Source: Prevotella sp. E2-28
GTDB taxonomy: Bacteria > Bacteroidota > Bacteroidia > Bacteroidales > Bacteroidaceae
Assembly (NCBI RefSeq): GCF_022024055.1
Contig: NZ_CP091788.1
Location: forward strand, 3,286,001-3,350,000
Length of the DNA stretch: 64,000 bases
Direction of reading: 5' to 3'
How positions within the stretch are numbered: the first letter of the stretch is position 1; each line of letters opens with the position of its first letter. The translations under genes and the position numbers were made by a program. The notes beneath the pieces are model-generated. The model had not been told where the DNA came from. It did not search any database and was given only the letters and a program-made list of their open reading frames with translations. Of the stretch, positions 34,411 through 44,307 are shown in pieces.

Positions 34411-36390
34411 ATGAAAAGTACAATAAAGAATCATCCTGTGCTAGCATTAGTAGGTAACCTCTGTGTAGTGTACCTGCTTTTTACGTTGTGCAGACTTGTT
34501 TTCCTGCTGACAAACTGGGGACTATATGCTGACTCTATGACATGGAGCCACGGTCTCAGTTTGTTTGCCGCAGGATTAATTTTTGACACCACAGCCATCC
34601 TTTATACCAATGCGATTGTTATTCTGATGATGCTGCTTCCATTGCATTGGAAAGAACGAAAGGGATACTACAAGGTGGTGAGGTGGATTTATGTGATATG
34701 TAACTCTGTAGCTATTTGGGCCAACCTGTGCGACTGTGTCTATTTCCCATATACAGGAAAACGCACTACCACCTCTGTCTTCTATGAGTTTGCCAACGAA
34801 GGTGTAGGCGGCATGGCCAAGATTATGGGTGAACAGTTCTTGTCCAACTGGTATTTAGTACTTCTTGCGTTTGCTCTGTCATGGCTACTTTGGAAGGTCT
34901 TCCTTCCCCAATGTAAAGAAGCCACTAACGCCAAAGCATCTTGGCATTATTACATCACTCAAACATCAGCCTTACTACTTGCCATACCTTTCATCATAGC
35001 AGGTATGCGCGGCGGTTTTACGGCTGCTGTACGCCCCATCACTATTAGTAATGCCAATCAGTTTGTGGACCGTCCTGCGGAGACTGGCATCGTATTAAAC
35101 ACCCCCTTCAGCATTTATCGCACACTGAGTAAGAAGCCACTGGTGACACCCGACTATATGAGTGATGCTGAGGCTGAAGCCCTCTATTCACCCATACACA
35201 TGCCATCCGATACGGTGACATTTATGCCAAAGAATGTTGTTGTATTAATCTTAGAAAGTTTCAGCAAGCAACATTTTGGCTATTATAACAAGACACTACG
35301 TGGTGGCACCTATCAGGGTTTTACACCATTCCTTGACTCACTGATTGCCAACGAAGCTATGACGTGGGAATATTCTTATGCCAACGGACGCAAAAGCATA
35401 GAAGGAATGCCCTCAACCCTGTCATCCCTACCCAACTATGTAGAACCACTGTTCCTAACGCCAGCATCACTCAACCGCATGTCAGGTTTAGCTCGTGAGC
35501 TAGGTGAACAAAAGGGGTACACTACAGCATTCTTCCATGGAGCACAGAACAACTCCATGGGTTTCCAGGCCTTTGCTCGCGCTACAGGTTTTCAGCGTTA
35601 TTACGGCAGAACGGAATACAATGAGGATCCCAATTTCCACGGCGATGCCGATTTCGACGGCACCTGGGCCATCTGGGACGAAGAGTTCTTGCAGTTCTAT
35701 GCCCAGCAGATGAGCAAGATGAAACAGCCGTTTATGACAGCAGTCTTCACAGCCTCATCACACACACCATTCGATTTACCTGAGCGCTATAAAGGAATAT
35801 TCCCAAAAGGCGAAAAGGAAATTCAGGAAGCCATTGCCTATACCGACTTCGCACTGAGACGGTTTTTCGAAGAAGCCAGTAAGCAACCGTGGTATAAAAA
35901 CACCCTATTTGTTCTAACAGCCGACCACTGCAGCACGCATATCGACCCATATTACAAAACATCACTGGGATATTTCAACGTGCCAATCATATTCTATGCA
36001 CCAGGCGACAGCACCCTGCATGGAATCGACACACAACGAGTGGTTGAGCAGATAGACATCATGCCCACCGTACTGGGCTATCTGCACTACGACAAGCCCT
36101 ATCTGGCTTTTGGTAAGGATATGCTACATGCCACTCCAGAAGACACCCACGCCCTGCACTGGGTACCAGAAAGCAGCGGTTATGAGTTTGTGAAAGGGGG
36201 CTACGCACTGGAGTTTGACGGCGAGCAGGTGACCGCAGCCTACCGCTATCGCACAGATTCCACGTTTACACACAACGTGATTAAGTCGATGCCTGCTGAC
36301 ACACTTAACGCCATGACCCGTGAAATGAAATCAGTCATCCAACAATACATGAATCGAATGAATAATGACCGACTGGTCATTGAAAAATAA
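34411..36390 (+). CDS. LTA-synthase-like membrane phosphotransferase (sulfatase fold), paralog 1
   Basis: 659 residues. Five predicted membrane helices in the first 205 residues, then an extracytoplasmic sulfatase-fold domain (about 270-600). Likely metal/nucleophile residues: LESFSKQHFG with Glu282, NGRKSIEGMPS with candidate nucleophile Ser329, TASSHTPFDLPERY, and TADHCSTHIDPYY. Members transfer phosphoglycerol, phosphoethanolamine or similar groups from lipids to glycans. First gene of a long operon, 8 bases ahead of the ABC transporter. The donor and acceptor cannot be told from sequence. Confidence 0.9.
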   Translation: MKSTIKNHPVLALVGNLCVVYLLFTLCRLVFLLTNWGLYADSMTWSHGLSLFAAGLIFDTTAILYTNAIVILMMLLPLHWKERKGYYKVVRWIYVICNSVAIWANLCDCVYFPYTGKRTTTSVFYEFANEGVGGMAKIMGEQFLSNWYLVLLAFALSWLLWKVFLPQCKEATNAKASWHYYITQTSALLLAIPFIIAGMRGGFTAAVRPITISNANQFVDRPAETGIVLNTPFSIYRTLSKKPLVTPDYMSDAEAEALYSPIHMPSDTVTFMPKNVVVLILESFSKQHFGYYNKTLRGGTYQGFTPFLDSLIANEAMTWEYSYANGRKSIEGMPSTLSSLPNYVEPLFLTPASLNRMSGLARELGEQKGYTTAFFHGAQNNSMGFQAFARATGFQRYYGRTEYNEDPNFHGDADFDGTWAIWDEEFLQFYAQQMSKMKQPFMTAVFTASSHTPFDLPERYKGIFPKGEKEIQEAIAYTDFALRRFFEEASKQPWYKNTLFVLTADHCSTHIDPYYKTSLGYFNVPIIFYAPGDSTLHGIDTQRVVEQIDIMPTVLGYLHYDKPYLAFGKDMLHATPEDTHALHWVPESSGYEFVKGGYALEFDGEQVTAAYRYRTDSTFTHNVIKSMPADTLNAMTREMKSVIQQYMNRMNNDRLVIEK

Positions 36391-36398
36391 AAGAATAA

Positions 36399-38228
36399 AT
36401 GAAAGAATTTTTGAAAGTACTGAGGCGATTTGTGCCTCCCTATAAAAAATATCTGTTACTGTCGATCTTTTTCAACATATCATCGGCAATACTTAACATC
36501 TTCTCGTTTGCAGCGTTGATTCCTATCCTGCAGATTCTATTCCAAACTGGTGATGCAGAAGCTGCCACCAGTGCGATGGAATGGGACTGGGGTAATGTAC
36601 AGGAAGTGCTGATGAACAATCTGAATTACTATGTTAACGGACTGATAGCCAATTACGGTCCAACGACCACGTTGCTGTTCATTGGTATCTTCCTGGCTGT
36701 CACTACCCTATTGAAGACGGGATTCTATTTCCTAACCTCAGCCTGCATCGTGCCCATCCGTACAGGTGTAGTTCGTGATATCCGCAACCAGCTGTATAAG
36801 AAGATTACCTCCCTACCCTTGGGTTTCTTCTCAGAAGAGCGCAAGGGCGACATCATTGCCCGTATGAGTGGTGATGTACAGGAGGTGGAGTCAAGCATCA
36901 TGTCATCACTTGACATGCTGTTCAAGAATCCTGTCCTGATTATCGCCTATTTCACTACGATGATTTTCGTATCATGGGAGCTAACAGCCTTTACGCTACT
37001 TATCGTACCGGTTATGGGATATATCATGGGAAGAATTGGACGAAAGTTGAAGCAGGCATCAGCAACGGCACAAGGATTATGGAGCGACACGATGAGCCAG
37101 GTTGAGGAGACACTGGGTGGCTTACGTATCATCAAGGCTTTCTGTGCCGAGGAGAAGATGAATCGTCGGTTCGACCAGATCAACTCTTCCTACCGTAACC
37201 ACCTGATGCGAGTAAACATCCGTCAGGCTTCAGCGCACCCTATGAGTGAGTTCTTGGGCACGGTAATGATTGTTATAGTGCTGTGGTTCGGCGGAATGCT
37301 GGTGCTGAGTAATCAAGCCATTACCGGTCCTACGTTCATATACTACATGGTAATTCTCTATTCTATCATCAACCCGTTAAAAGAATTTTCCAAGGCCAGC
37401 TACAATATTCCCAAGGGACTGGCATCCATGGAACGTATCGACAAAATATTAATGGCAGAAGATACCATCATAGAACCCAAGAAGCCGCAACATATCAAAT
37501 CGTTTGAACATGAGATAGAATTCCGCGATGTATCGTTCAAATATGCTGACCAGTGGGTGCTTCGTCACATTAACCTGACCATACCAAAGGGTAAGACTAT
37601 TGCGCTGGTTGGTCAGAGTGGTGGCGGCAAATCCACATTGGTAGATCTGATTCCCAGATATTACGATGTTCAGGAAGGTGAAGTGCTCATTGATGGCATC
37701 AATGTGAAGAACTTAGGCATCCACGACCTACGCCAACTTATTGGCAATGTCAATCAGGAAGCTATCCTTTTCAATGATTCGTTCCGCAACAATATCGCCT
37801 TTGGCGTGGATGATGCTACCGATGAGCAAATCAATGAAGCCGCAAAGATTGCCAACGCATACGATTTCATCATGCAGTCAGAGCATGGTTTTGACACAAA
37901 TATCGGTGACCGTGGCGGCCGTCTGTCGGGTGGTCAGCGCCAACGCGTCAGCATTGCTCGTGCTATTTTGAAGAATCCTCCCATCCTTATTCTCGACGAA
38001 GCTACGTCAGCCCTTGACACAGAGAGCGAACGACTGGTTCAGGATGCTTTGGAGCGACTAATGAAAACACGTACTACCGTGGCTATCGCCCATCGTCTGT
38101 CAACCATCAAGAACGCTGACGAGATTTGCGTCATTCATGAAGGTCAAATTGTGGAGCGCGGCACCCACGAAGAATTGCTGGCTAAAGACGGCTATTACAA
38201 GAAGCTGAACGACATGCAAAGTCTATAA
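36399..38228 (+). CDS. MsbA-like ABC exporter (fused permease and ATPase)
   Basis: 609 residues. Transmembrane domain (about 15-335) and ATPase (about 370-609) with Walker A GQSGGGKS at 405-412, LSGGQ at 509-513 and Walker B ILILDEATSALD around 529-540. The family flips lipid A-core or other lipid-linked substrates. Its place between two LTA-synthase-like genes and ahead of an acyltransferase fits a lipid A or glycolipid flippase. The next gene starts 3 bases after the stop. Confidence 0.92.
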   Translation: MKEFLKVLRRFVPPYKKYLLLSIFFNISSAILNIFSFAALIPILQILFQTGDAEAATSAMEWDWGNVQEVLMNNLNYYVNGLIANYGPTTTLLFIGIFLAVTTLLKTGFYFLTSACIVPIRTGVVRDIRNQLYKKITSLPLGFFSEERKGDIIARMSGDVQEVESSIMSSLDMLFKNPVLIIAYFTTMIFVSWELTAFTLLIVPVMGYIMGRIGRKLKQASATAQGLWSDTMSQVEETLGGLRIIKAFCAEEKMNRRFDQINSSYRNHLMRVNIRQASAHPMSEFLGTVMIVIVLWFGGMLVLSNQAITGPTFIYYMVILYSIINPLKEFSKASYNIPKGLASMERIDKILMAEDTIIEPKKPQHIKSFEHEIEFRDVSFKYADQWVLRHINLTIPKGKTIALVGQSGGGKSTLVDLIPRYYDVQEGEVLIDGINVKNLGIHDLRQLIGNVNQEAILFNDSFRNNIAFGVDDATDEQINEAAKIANAYDFIMQSEHGFDTNIGDRGGRLSGGQRQRVSIARAILKNPPILILDEATSALDTESERLVQDALERLMKTRTTVAIAHRLSTIKNADEICVIHEGQIVERGTHEELLAKDGYYKKLNDMQSL

Positions 38229-38231
38229 AAA

Positions 38232-40022
38232 GTGAAGAGACGATTATTATATCTCCTGAGGTTCTACCTGCTGACAGTACTGGTCTTCATGGCTGCCAAA
38301 TGGGTGTTCATGCTCTGTAATCATGCAGAGGGAACATTCTCTGTGGGTGATATGTTTGGCGTGTTGTGGCACGGTTTGAGCCTCGACCTGTCAACCGCTC
38401 TATACTTTTTGATTCTGCCATTCCTGATTACCATCACAAGTATGTGGGTAGCATTGCCCAAATGGCTAATGAAACCCTATTATGCAGTGATCGCAATAGC
38501 TTTTGCTCTAGGTTTTGTAACAGACACGAGCATGTACCCGTTCTGGCACTTTAAGCTGGATGCCTCATGGCTACAATATCTGGAGTCGCCCACAGAGGCG
38601 ATGGCAAGCGTAACAACAGGCTATCTGATGATACGCGTCTTCTTCTTCCTCGTATTATCAGCCTTGCTATTCTTTGCATACGTAAAACTGGCTGGTAAAC
38701 CAGAATCCCTGCAAGGCAGATGGAAGGAGTTCGCTCTTTACATTGTCTTAATCCCCGTAATGGTCATTGGCATTCGCGGTGGACTGGGAGAATCAACCAC
38801 CAACATCGGGCAGGCGTACTATTCTCAGAATCAGTTTCTAAACCATTCTGCCGTCAACCCTATTTTCAGTTTCTTATATTCTCTGAGCCATCAGCCAGAT
38901 GATCTCACCCAATATGAATTCTTTGAAGCAGAAGAATGCGAGGAGATGACCCGTGGTGTCTATACTACAGAGAGTATTCATAACGACACATTACTTACAA
39001 CAGACCGACCAAACATTCTCGTCATCCTGTTAGAGAGTGCGGGTGAACAGTTTGCCAGTGCCATGCCACATTTGCAGGAATTGAAGAAGGAGGGAATCTA
39101 TTTCAATCACTGTTTTGCAAACTCATGGCGTACCGACCGTGGCACCCTCTGCACATTGAGCGGTTACCCTTCTTTCCCCACTTTCTCAGTCATGAAAGCA
39201 CCTGAGAAAAGCCGTACGCTTCCCAGTATTGCAAAATCACTAAAGCAGCAAGGTTATACCACCAGTTACCTTTATGGCGGTGATATCAACTTCACCAACA
39301 TGCGTTCATACCTAATTTCCACTGGTTGGGAACAGTTGAAGAGCATGGATGACTACTCGCTTAGCGAACAACATAGCAGTCAGTGGGGTGTACGTGACGA
39401 CATCACGTTCAACACCATCTATAATCAAATCACGGAATCATCCGCCGACACGCCACATCTGTGGGGCTATAGCACACTTTCCAGTCATGAGCCTTGGGAT
39501 GTACCAATGAAGAAATTGGATGACGAAGTAGAAAATGCGTTCTATTATCTGGATGACTGTCTCTATCATTTCATAGAAAAACTCAAGAAGACCCAACAAT
39601 GGAACAACCTACTGATTGTGCTGATTGCTGATCACGGAATTATTCATGGCGAGATAGACCAAACGAAGCCCTTGCAGAAGAACCATATCCCCATGCTGTG
39701 GATAGGTGGCGCTATACGCGAGCCACGCACCATCGAAACGCTCTGCAACCAGAGTGACCTGCCAGCCACCCTGCTGGGACAGTTGCACTTGAGTCATGAC
39801 GATTATACATTTAGCCGAGACGTGTTGTCGGAAACATATACATCCCCAACTGTCGTTCACAACTACAACAACGTTCAGTGGATCTGTGACTCCACCGGAC
39901 ATATTCTCTATGATTTCGACTTACAGAGCATTAGCATCAACGAGAGTCAGAATGCCAAGCATCTAGAGCGGCTCAACAAAGCCATTATTCAACGAACATC
40001 CAAGGACTTACAAAACAGATAA
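38232..40022 (+). CDS. LTA-synthase-like membrane phosphotransferase (sulfatase fold), paralog 2
   Basis: 596 residues; the start codon is GTG, 3 bases after the transporter stop. Five membrane helices in the first 185 residues, then the sulfatase domain with ILLESAGEQF (Glu268), SWRTDRGTLCTLSG (candidate nucleophile Thr301), LSSHEPWDVP and IADHGIIHGEI. Nucleophile type (Thr against Ser) and the metal-site spacing differ from paralog 1, so the two may add different groups or act on different acceptors. Confidence 0.9.
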   Translation: MKRRLLYLLRFYLLTVLVFMAAKWVFMLCNHAEGTFSVGDMFGVLWHGLSLDLSTALYFLILPFLITITSMWVALPKWLMKPYYAVIAIAFALGFVTDTSMYPFWHFKLDASWLQYLESPTEAMASVTTGYLMIRVFFFLVLSALLFFAYVKLAGKPESLQGRWKEFALYIVLIPVMVIGIRGGLGESTTNIGQAYYSQNQFLNHSAVNPIFSFLYSLSHQPDDLTQYEFFEAEECEEMTRGVYTTESIHNDTLLTTDRPNILVILLESAGEQFASAMPHLQELKKEGIYFNHCFANSWRTDRGTLCTLSGYPSFPTFSVMKAPEKSRTLPSIAKSLKQQGYTTSYLYGGDINFTNMRSYLISTGWEQLKSMDDYSLSEQHSSQWGVRDDITFNTIYNQITESSADTPHLWGYSTLSSHEPWDVPMKKLDDEVENAFYYLDDCLYHFIEKLKKTQQWNNLLIVLIADHGIIHGEIDQTKPLQKNHIPMLWIGGAIREPRTIETLCNQSDLPATLLGQLHLSHDDYTFSRDVLSETYTSPTVVHNYNNVQWICDSTGHILYDFDLQSISINESQNAKHLERLNKAIIQRTSKDLQNR

Positions 40023-40024
40023 TC

Positions 40025-41050
40025 ATGAAGAAAATAACCTATCAACTGCTTCATGGTATGGCATATGCCATTTCCATCTTTCCTTTCGGAATGTTGTATC
40101 TCCTGGCTGATATATTTTTCATCCTTGTCTATTACATCGTAGGCTATCGACGGAAAGTGGTAAAGAAGAATCTCAAGTTAGCCTTCCCAGATAAGTCTGA
40201 AAAGGAACTGAACGCCATAGAGAAGCAATTCTTCCACTGGTTCTGCGACTATATCGTTGAAACGATAAAACTGCTGAGCATATCCAATGAGGACCTACTG
40301 AAACATATTGAGTTCCGTGGGGTAGAGGAATTGGAGAAATGCTATGACAAAGGACAGAACTGTGCAGCCATCTTAGGACATTATTGTAATTGGGAGTGGC
40401 TGTCGGCTTCTGCCTTGGCTTTCAAACGCCACCCAAATGCAGTGGCAGGACTTATCTACCATCCACTTTACAACGACGCATTTAACCAGTTGTTTATCGA
40501 CATTCGTTCGGCACATGGTGGTGTCTGTGTACCCAAAAAGGATATCCTACGCTATCTGGTGAACTACAAACGTGAGGACCGTCGCTCGCTGTTTGGCTAT
40601 ATTGCCGATCAGGCACCTTGGTGGACGAATATTCACCTATGGGTGGACTTTATGCATCAGGAAACTCCTGTGTTTACAGGCGGCGAGCGTATCATGCGTA
40701 AAATGAACGATGCAGTGTTCTATGTAGATATGGAGCGTCCTAAGCGTGGGAAATACATCTGTACCTTCCGTCTTCTCTACAGTGATGCCGAAAAAACGGA
40801 AGAGTTTGAGATCACAAAGAAGTTCTTCCAGATGCTGGAAACATCCATATGTCGTCAGCCGGCATTCTACCTATGGAGCCATGACCGCTGGAAGCGAACC
40901 CGTGAAGAGTTCAACCGCAGACTGATGGTTGTCAATGGACGTGTAGTATGGAATGAAGAGGCAGAAAGAGCCTACCAAGAAGAACTCAAATTGAAGAAGA
41001 AGAAGAAGGGCAATATCTTTCAAAAATTATGGAAAAAGCAAGAATCATAG
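40025..41050 (+). CDS. Lipid A-type acyltransferase (LpxL/HtrB family)
   Basis: 341 residues with an N-terminal membrane segment (about 13-37). Late acyltransferases add secondary acyl chains to lipid A. Motif GHYCNWEW at about 117-124 is the usual catalytic HxxxxD/E region (His118), followed by YHPLYNDAFNQLFIDIRS and the DQAPWWTN segment. The C-terminus is very basic (KLKKKKKGNIFQKLWKK). Overlaps the next gene by 22 bases. Confidence 0.93.
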   Translation: MKKITYQLLHGMAYAISIFPFGMLYLLADIFFILVYYIVGYRRKVVKKNLKLAFPDKSEKELNAIEKQFFHWFCDYIVETIKLLSISNEDLLKHIEFRGVEELEKCYDKGQNCAAILGHYCNWEWLSASALAFKRHPNAVAGLIYHPLYNDAFNQLFIDIRSAHGGVCVPKKDILRYLVNYKREDRRSLFGYIADQAPWWTNIHLWVDFMHQETPVFTGGERIMRKMNDAVFYVDMERPKRGKYICTFRLLYSDAEKTEEFEITKKFFQMLETSICRQPAFYLWSHDRWKRTREEFNRRLMVVNGRVVWNEEAERAYQEELKLKKKKKGNIFQKLWKKQES

Positions 41051-41436
41051 AAATACCCAGAATCGTCGATGAAAGGGGAAACCTTTCTGTTGTCGAGGAA
41101 GACGGTTTGGTACCGTTCAAGATAAAACGAAGTTACTGGATATACGACGTACCTGGTGGCGAACATCGCGGTGGGCATGCCTACAAGGAGAACTGTGAAT
41201 TTATCATCGCCCTGTCAGGAAGTTTCGATATAGTCATTGACGACGGAAATGAGCGAAATGTATTCTCTTTAAACCGCTCATATTACGGACTGTATGTGCC
41301 GCATGGATTATGGCGTGAGATGGAGAACTTCTCCACCAACTCACTTGCGCTCATCCTCTCGTCCACTGACTACGATGTCAATGACTACATACGCAATTAC
41401 AACGAATACTTAGCCTACAAGAAAAATGAAGAATAG
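41029..41436 (+). CDS. dTDP-sugar 3,4-ketoisomerase-like cupin (FdtA/QdtA family), first copy
   Basis: 135 residues, WxcM/FdtA cupin fold. The family converts dTDP-4-keto-6-deoxyglucose to the 3-keto sugar. The conserved segment reads GEHRGGHAYK, with His50 kept but Tyr52 where the second copy and typical FdtA proteins have His. It may therefore have altered or lost activity, or set the stereochemistry at C4 differently. Overlaps both neighbours (22 and 11 bases). Confidence 0.85.
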   Translation: MEKARIIEIPRIVDERGNLSVVEEDGLVPFKIKRSYWIYDVPGGEHRGGHAYKENCEFIIALSGSFDIVIDDGNERNVFSLNRSYYGLYVPHGLWREMENFSTNSLALILSSTDYDVNDYIRNYNEYLAYKKNEE

Positions 41437-41848
41437 CAGAGTTTACGATTGTACCATCATCGAACTGGACAAACACCATACACCGCAAGGTAACCTCTCG
41501 GTAGTCAGCAACTGTAAAGAGGTGCCTTTTGAGGTAAAGCGGGTGTATTACTCATACGATATTCCTGGGGGAAAGGCCCGAGGAGCTCATGCCCATAAAA
41601 AGCTCTACCAGCTATTGGTCGCAGCCAGCGGCTGTTTCACTGTAACACTTGACGATGGTACAGTGAAACGCACATTCATGCTAAACCACCCTTATCAAGG
41701 TTTACTGATTGTGCCAGGCATTTGGCGTACACTGGACGAGTTCTCATCTGGTTCTGTATGTCTGTGTTTAGCATCAGAGAAATATGACCCTAGCGATTAT
41801 ATCCGCGATTATGATGAATTTCTAAACTACAAGAGCCATGGCGAATAG
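41426..41848 (+). CDS. dTDP-sugar 3,4-ketoisomerase (FdtA/QdtA family), second copy
   Basis: 140 residues. The segment [12 protein letters not shown] carries both histidines (His55, His57), so this copy looks like the canonical ketoisomerase. It is only moderately similar to the first copy. Provides the 3-keto sugar for the aminotransferase at 42374. Overlaps the acetyltransferase gene by 11 bases. rmlA/rmlB, needed for the precursor, are not in the window. Confidence 0.9.
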   Translation: MKNSRVYDCTIIELDKHHTPQGNLSVVSNCKEVPFEVKRVYYSYDIPGGKARGAHAHKKLYQLLVAASGCFTVTLDDGTVKRTFMLNHPYQGLLIVPGIWRTLDEFSSGSVCLCLASEKYDPSDYIRDYDEFLNYKSHGE

Positions 41849-42368
41849 AATCCATCAATTGGCCGACTGCATGTCGCCATTTATTGGTGACGACACCAAT
41901 ATCTGGCAATTCTGCGTTATCTTCCCAGAGGCGCATATAGGCAATCATTGTAATGTCTGTGCCAATGTGATTATAGAAAATGACGTTGTTGTAGGCGATA
42001 ATGTAACGATAAAGTCTGGCGTACAATTATGGGATGGTATTACGTTAGAGGATAACGTCTTTGTTGGTCCTAATGTGACATTCACCAACGATCAGGCCCC
42101 CAGATCGAAAAACAAGTCGTTCGTAAAACTTCAAACGATAGTACGAAAAGGCGCATCCATTGGTGCAAACAGTACCATTGTTGGAGGCATTGAGATTGGA
42201 GCCTATGCCATGGTTGGCGTTGGCAGTGTGGTTACTCATAACATTCCCGCCCATGCACTTTGCTATGGAAATCCTGCTCGTCAGATGGGATTTGTCACAC
42301 GTAGTGGTTTACTCCTTGACATGGACTACAAAGACAAGGAAGGCGTTAAACATGATTTAGACGAATAG
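41838..42368 (+). CDS. Sugar N-acetyltransferase, left-handed beta-helix (FdtC-like)
   Basis: 176 residues of hexapeptide repeats (for example [65 protein letters not shown]). FdtC and relatives acetylate the 3-amino group of dTDP-Fuc3N or Qui3N with acetyl-CoA. Its position between the ketoisomerases and the aminotransferase supports that role. The start overlaps the previous gene by 11 bases. Confidence 0.9.
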   Translation: MANRIHQLADCMSPFIGDDTNIWQFCVIFPEAHIGNHCNVCANVIIENDVVVGDNVTIKSGVQLWDGITLEDNVFVGPNVTFTNDQAPRSKNKSFVKLQTIVRKGASIGANSTIVGGIEIGAYAMVGVGSVVTHNIPAHALCYGNPARQMGFVTRSGLLLDMDYKDKEGVKHDLDE

Positions 42369-42373
42369 AAAAG

Positions 42374-43495
42374 ATGATAAAGTTCTTAGATTTACAGAAA
42401 GTAACACAGAAGCATAGAGCTGAGATCAGCGCCGCCGTACAGCGGGTTGTTGACTCTGGCTGGTATCTGCAAGGTGAAGAAGTGAAGCGCTTTGAAGATA
42501 ACTATGCTTATTTCATTGGTACAAGTCATTGCATCGGTGTTGCCAATGGACTAGATGCCCTAATATGGATTTTCAGGGCTTACATAGAACTGGGTATTAT
42601 GCAGCCTGGCGATGAAGTCATTGTTCCTGCGAACACCTATATAGCTACCATTCTGGCAATAACAGAGAATGGCCTCAAACCTGTGCTTTGCGAGCCTAAA
42701 GCCGATACCCTTGAGATTGATGACGAACAGATAGAAAAGCTGATTACTCCCCGTACGAAAGCTATAGCAATCGTCCACTTGTATGGCCGTATTGCTTACA
42801 CCGAGAAGATTGGACTACTCTGCAAGAAATATAACCTAAAACTGGTTGAAGACTGTGCGCAGAGTCATGGATGTAAATATACAGATGGCACTGTTACAGG
42901 AGCTATTGGTGATGCAGCCGGCCACAGTTTCTATCCAGGAAAGAATCTGGGCGCTTTGGGTGATGGCGGTGCTGTTACTACGAATGATGCAGCCCTCGCA
43001 GATGCTGTTCGTGCATTGGCGAACTATGGTTCTCAGCGAAAATACGTATTTAAATATGCAGGTCGCAACAGCCGATTGGATGAAATTCAGGCAGCAGTTC
43101 TCGATGTAAAACTGAAATATATCGTAGAGGATAATCTGCAGCGTAAGAAGATTGCCCATCATTATTATCGTAATATCAACAATCCCTTGGTCACGTTACC
43201 CGACCTGCTTCCTGACGAACAGAATGCATATCATCTGTTCCCAATCCTTGTTGCTAAGGGACGTCGCGATGACTTGCATGATTATCTCGAACAACATGGT
43301 GTGGGCACTGTATGCCATTATCCAATAGCGCCTCACAAACAGGAATGCTATGCAAAGTCCTCATGGAATATTCCTCAGTTGAGTCTTCCTATCACCGAAC
43401 GACTGGCTGATGAGGAACTTAGTCTGCCTATCAGTCCTGTGATGACTGAAGAGGAGGCAAGTGAGGTGGTTAAGCTTATTAATGCATTTAAATAA
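42374..43495 (+). CDS. DegT/DnrJ/EryC1-type sugar aminotransferase (FdtB-like)
   Basis: 373 residues, PLP-dependent. The cofactor lysine is Lys190 in [16 protein letters not shown], with VEDCAQSHG upstream and [26 protein letters not shown] downstream. It should aminate the 3-keto sugar to give dTDP-3-amino-3,6-dideoxyhexose (Fuc3N or Qui3N). Five bases after the acetyltransferase. Confidence 0.93.
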   Translation: MIKFLDLQKVTQKHRAEISAAVQRVVDSGWYLQGEEVKRFEDNYAYFIGTSHCIGVANGLDALIWIFRAYIELGIMQPGDEVIVPANTYIATILAITENGLKPVLCEPKADTLEIDDEQIEKLITPRTKAIAIVHLYGRIAYTEKIGLLCKKYNLKLVEDCAQSHGCKYTDGTVTGAIGDAAGHSFYPGKNLGALGDGGAVTTNDAALADAVRALANYGSQRKYVFKYAGRNSRLDEIQAAVLDVKLKYIVEDNLQRKKIAHHYYRNINNPLVTLPDLLPDEQNAYHLFPILVAKGRRDDLHDYLEQHGVGTVCHYPIAPHKQECYAKSSWNIPQLSLPITERLADEELSLPISPVMTEEEASEVVKLINAFK

Positions 43496-43506
43496 TCCAA
43501 AGAAAT

Positions 43507-44307
43507 ATGACCGCAAGTATTGTCACAAGCGTATATAACTGGCCACAGGCGTTAGAGCTGGTACTCCTCAGTGCCAAGCGTCAAACGGTGTTACCTAAGG
43601 AGGTCATCGTTGCCGATGATGGGTCTCGCGACGACACCCGTGAGTTAGTTGACCGTATGCGTCCAGAAATGCCATTCCCGCTGATTCATGTATGGCAGGA
43701 GGATAAAGGCTTTCGTCTGGCACGTGCTGCTAATCAGGCCTTTGCCCGTTGCACTGGCGACATCGTTATTCAGATTGGTGGCGATATCATCATGGAACGT
43801 CATTTCGTAGAAGACCATCTGCGCCATAGTGAACGCGGCTATTACCTGAGTGGTAGCCGTAGCAAACTAACCCAGCCATTGAATGACAAGTTCTTTGCAG
43901 CTCACGACTATAGTCTCCATTGCTGGACTGCAGGTCTGACACGCAAGATGAATGCCATGCGCCTGCCTTGGTTGACACCTTTGTTCTACAACTACAAGCA
44001 GCATGGTTTGGATCGTGGCTGTAACATGTCCTTCTGGCGCGACGACCTCTATGCCGTCAATGGCTATGATGGCGACATGGTAGGTTATGGCAGCGAAGAC
44101 ACCGACTTAACGGCACGCATCCGAGCTCTTGGCGTGAAGAAACGCTTCGTGAAGTTCTCATGTATTGAGTATCATATCTATCATGATGAGACGGGCAGTA
44201 AGTTCGACAGCGATCTGCGCAAGCACAACATCGCCCTACGTGAGAGTAATGCTGCCAATGGAGTTATTAGAATCAAAAACGGCATAGATCAGTTTCTGGA
44301 AAAATGA
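43507..44307 (+). CDS. Family 2 glycosyltransferase (chondroitin-synthase-like C-terminal domain)
   Basis: 266 residues, GT-A fold: ASIVTSVYNWPQALELVLLS, VADDGSRDDTRELV, the nucleotide-sugar site at QIGGDIIM, and the galactosyltransferase-type C-terminal motif GCNMSFWRDDLYAVNGYDGDM followed by GSEDTDLTARI. It probably adds a core or repeat sugar in the cytoplasm. Its stop overlaps the next start by ATGA. Confidence 0.92.
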   Translation: MTASIVTSVYNWPQALELVLLSAKRQTVLPKEVIVADDGSRDDTRELVDRMRPEMPFPLIHVWQEDKGFRLARAANQAFARCTGDIVIQIGGDIIMERHFVEDHLRHSERGYYLSGSRSKLTQPLNDKFFAAHDYSLHCWTAGLTRKMNAMRLPWLTPLFYNYKQHGLDRGCNMSFWRDDLYAVNGYDGDMVGYGSEDTDLTARIRALGVKKRFVKFSCIEYHIYHDETGSKFDSDLRKHNIALRESNAANGVIRIKNGIDQFLEK

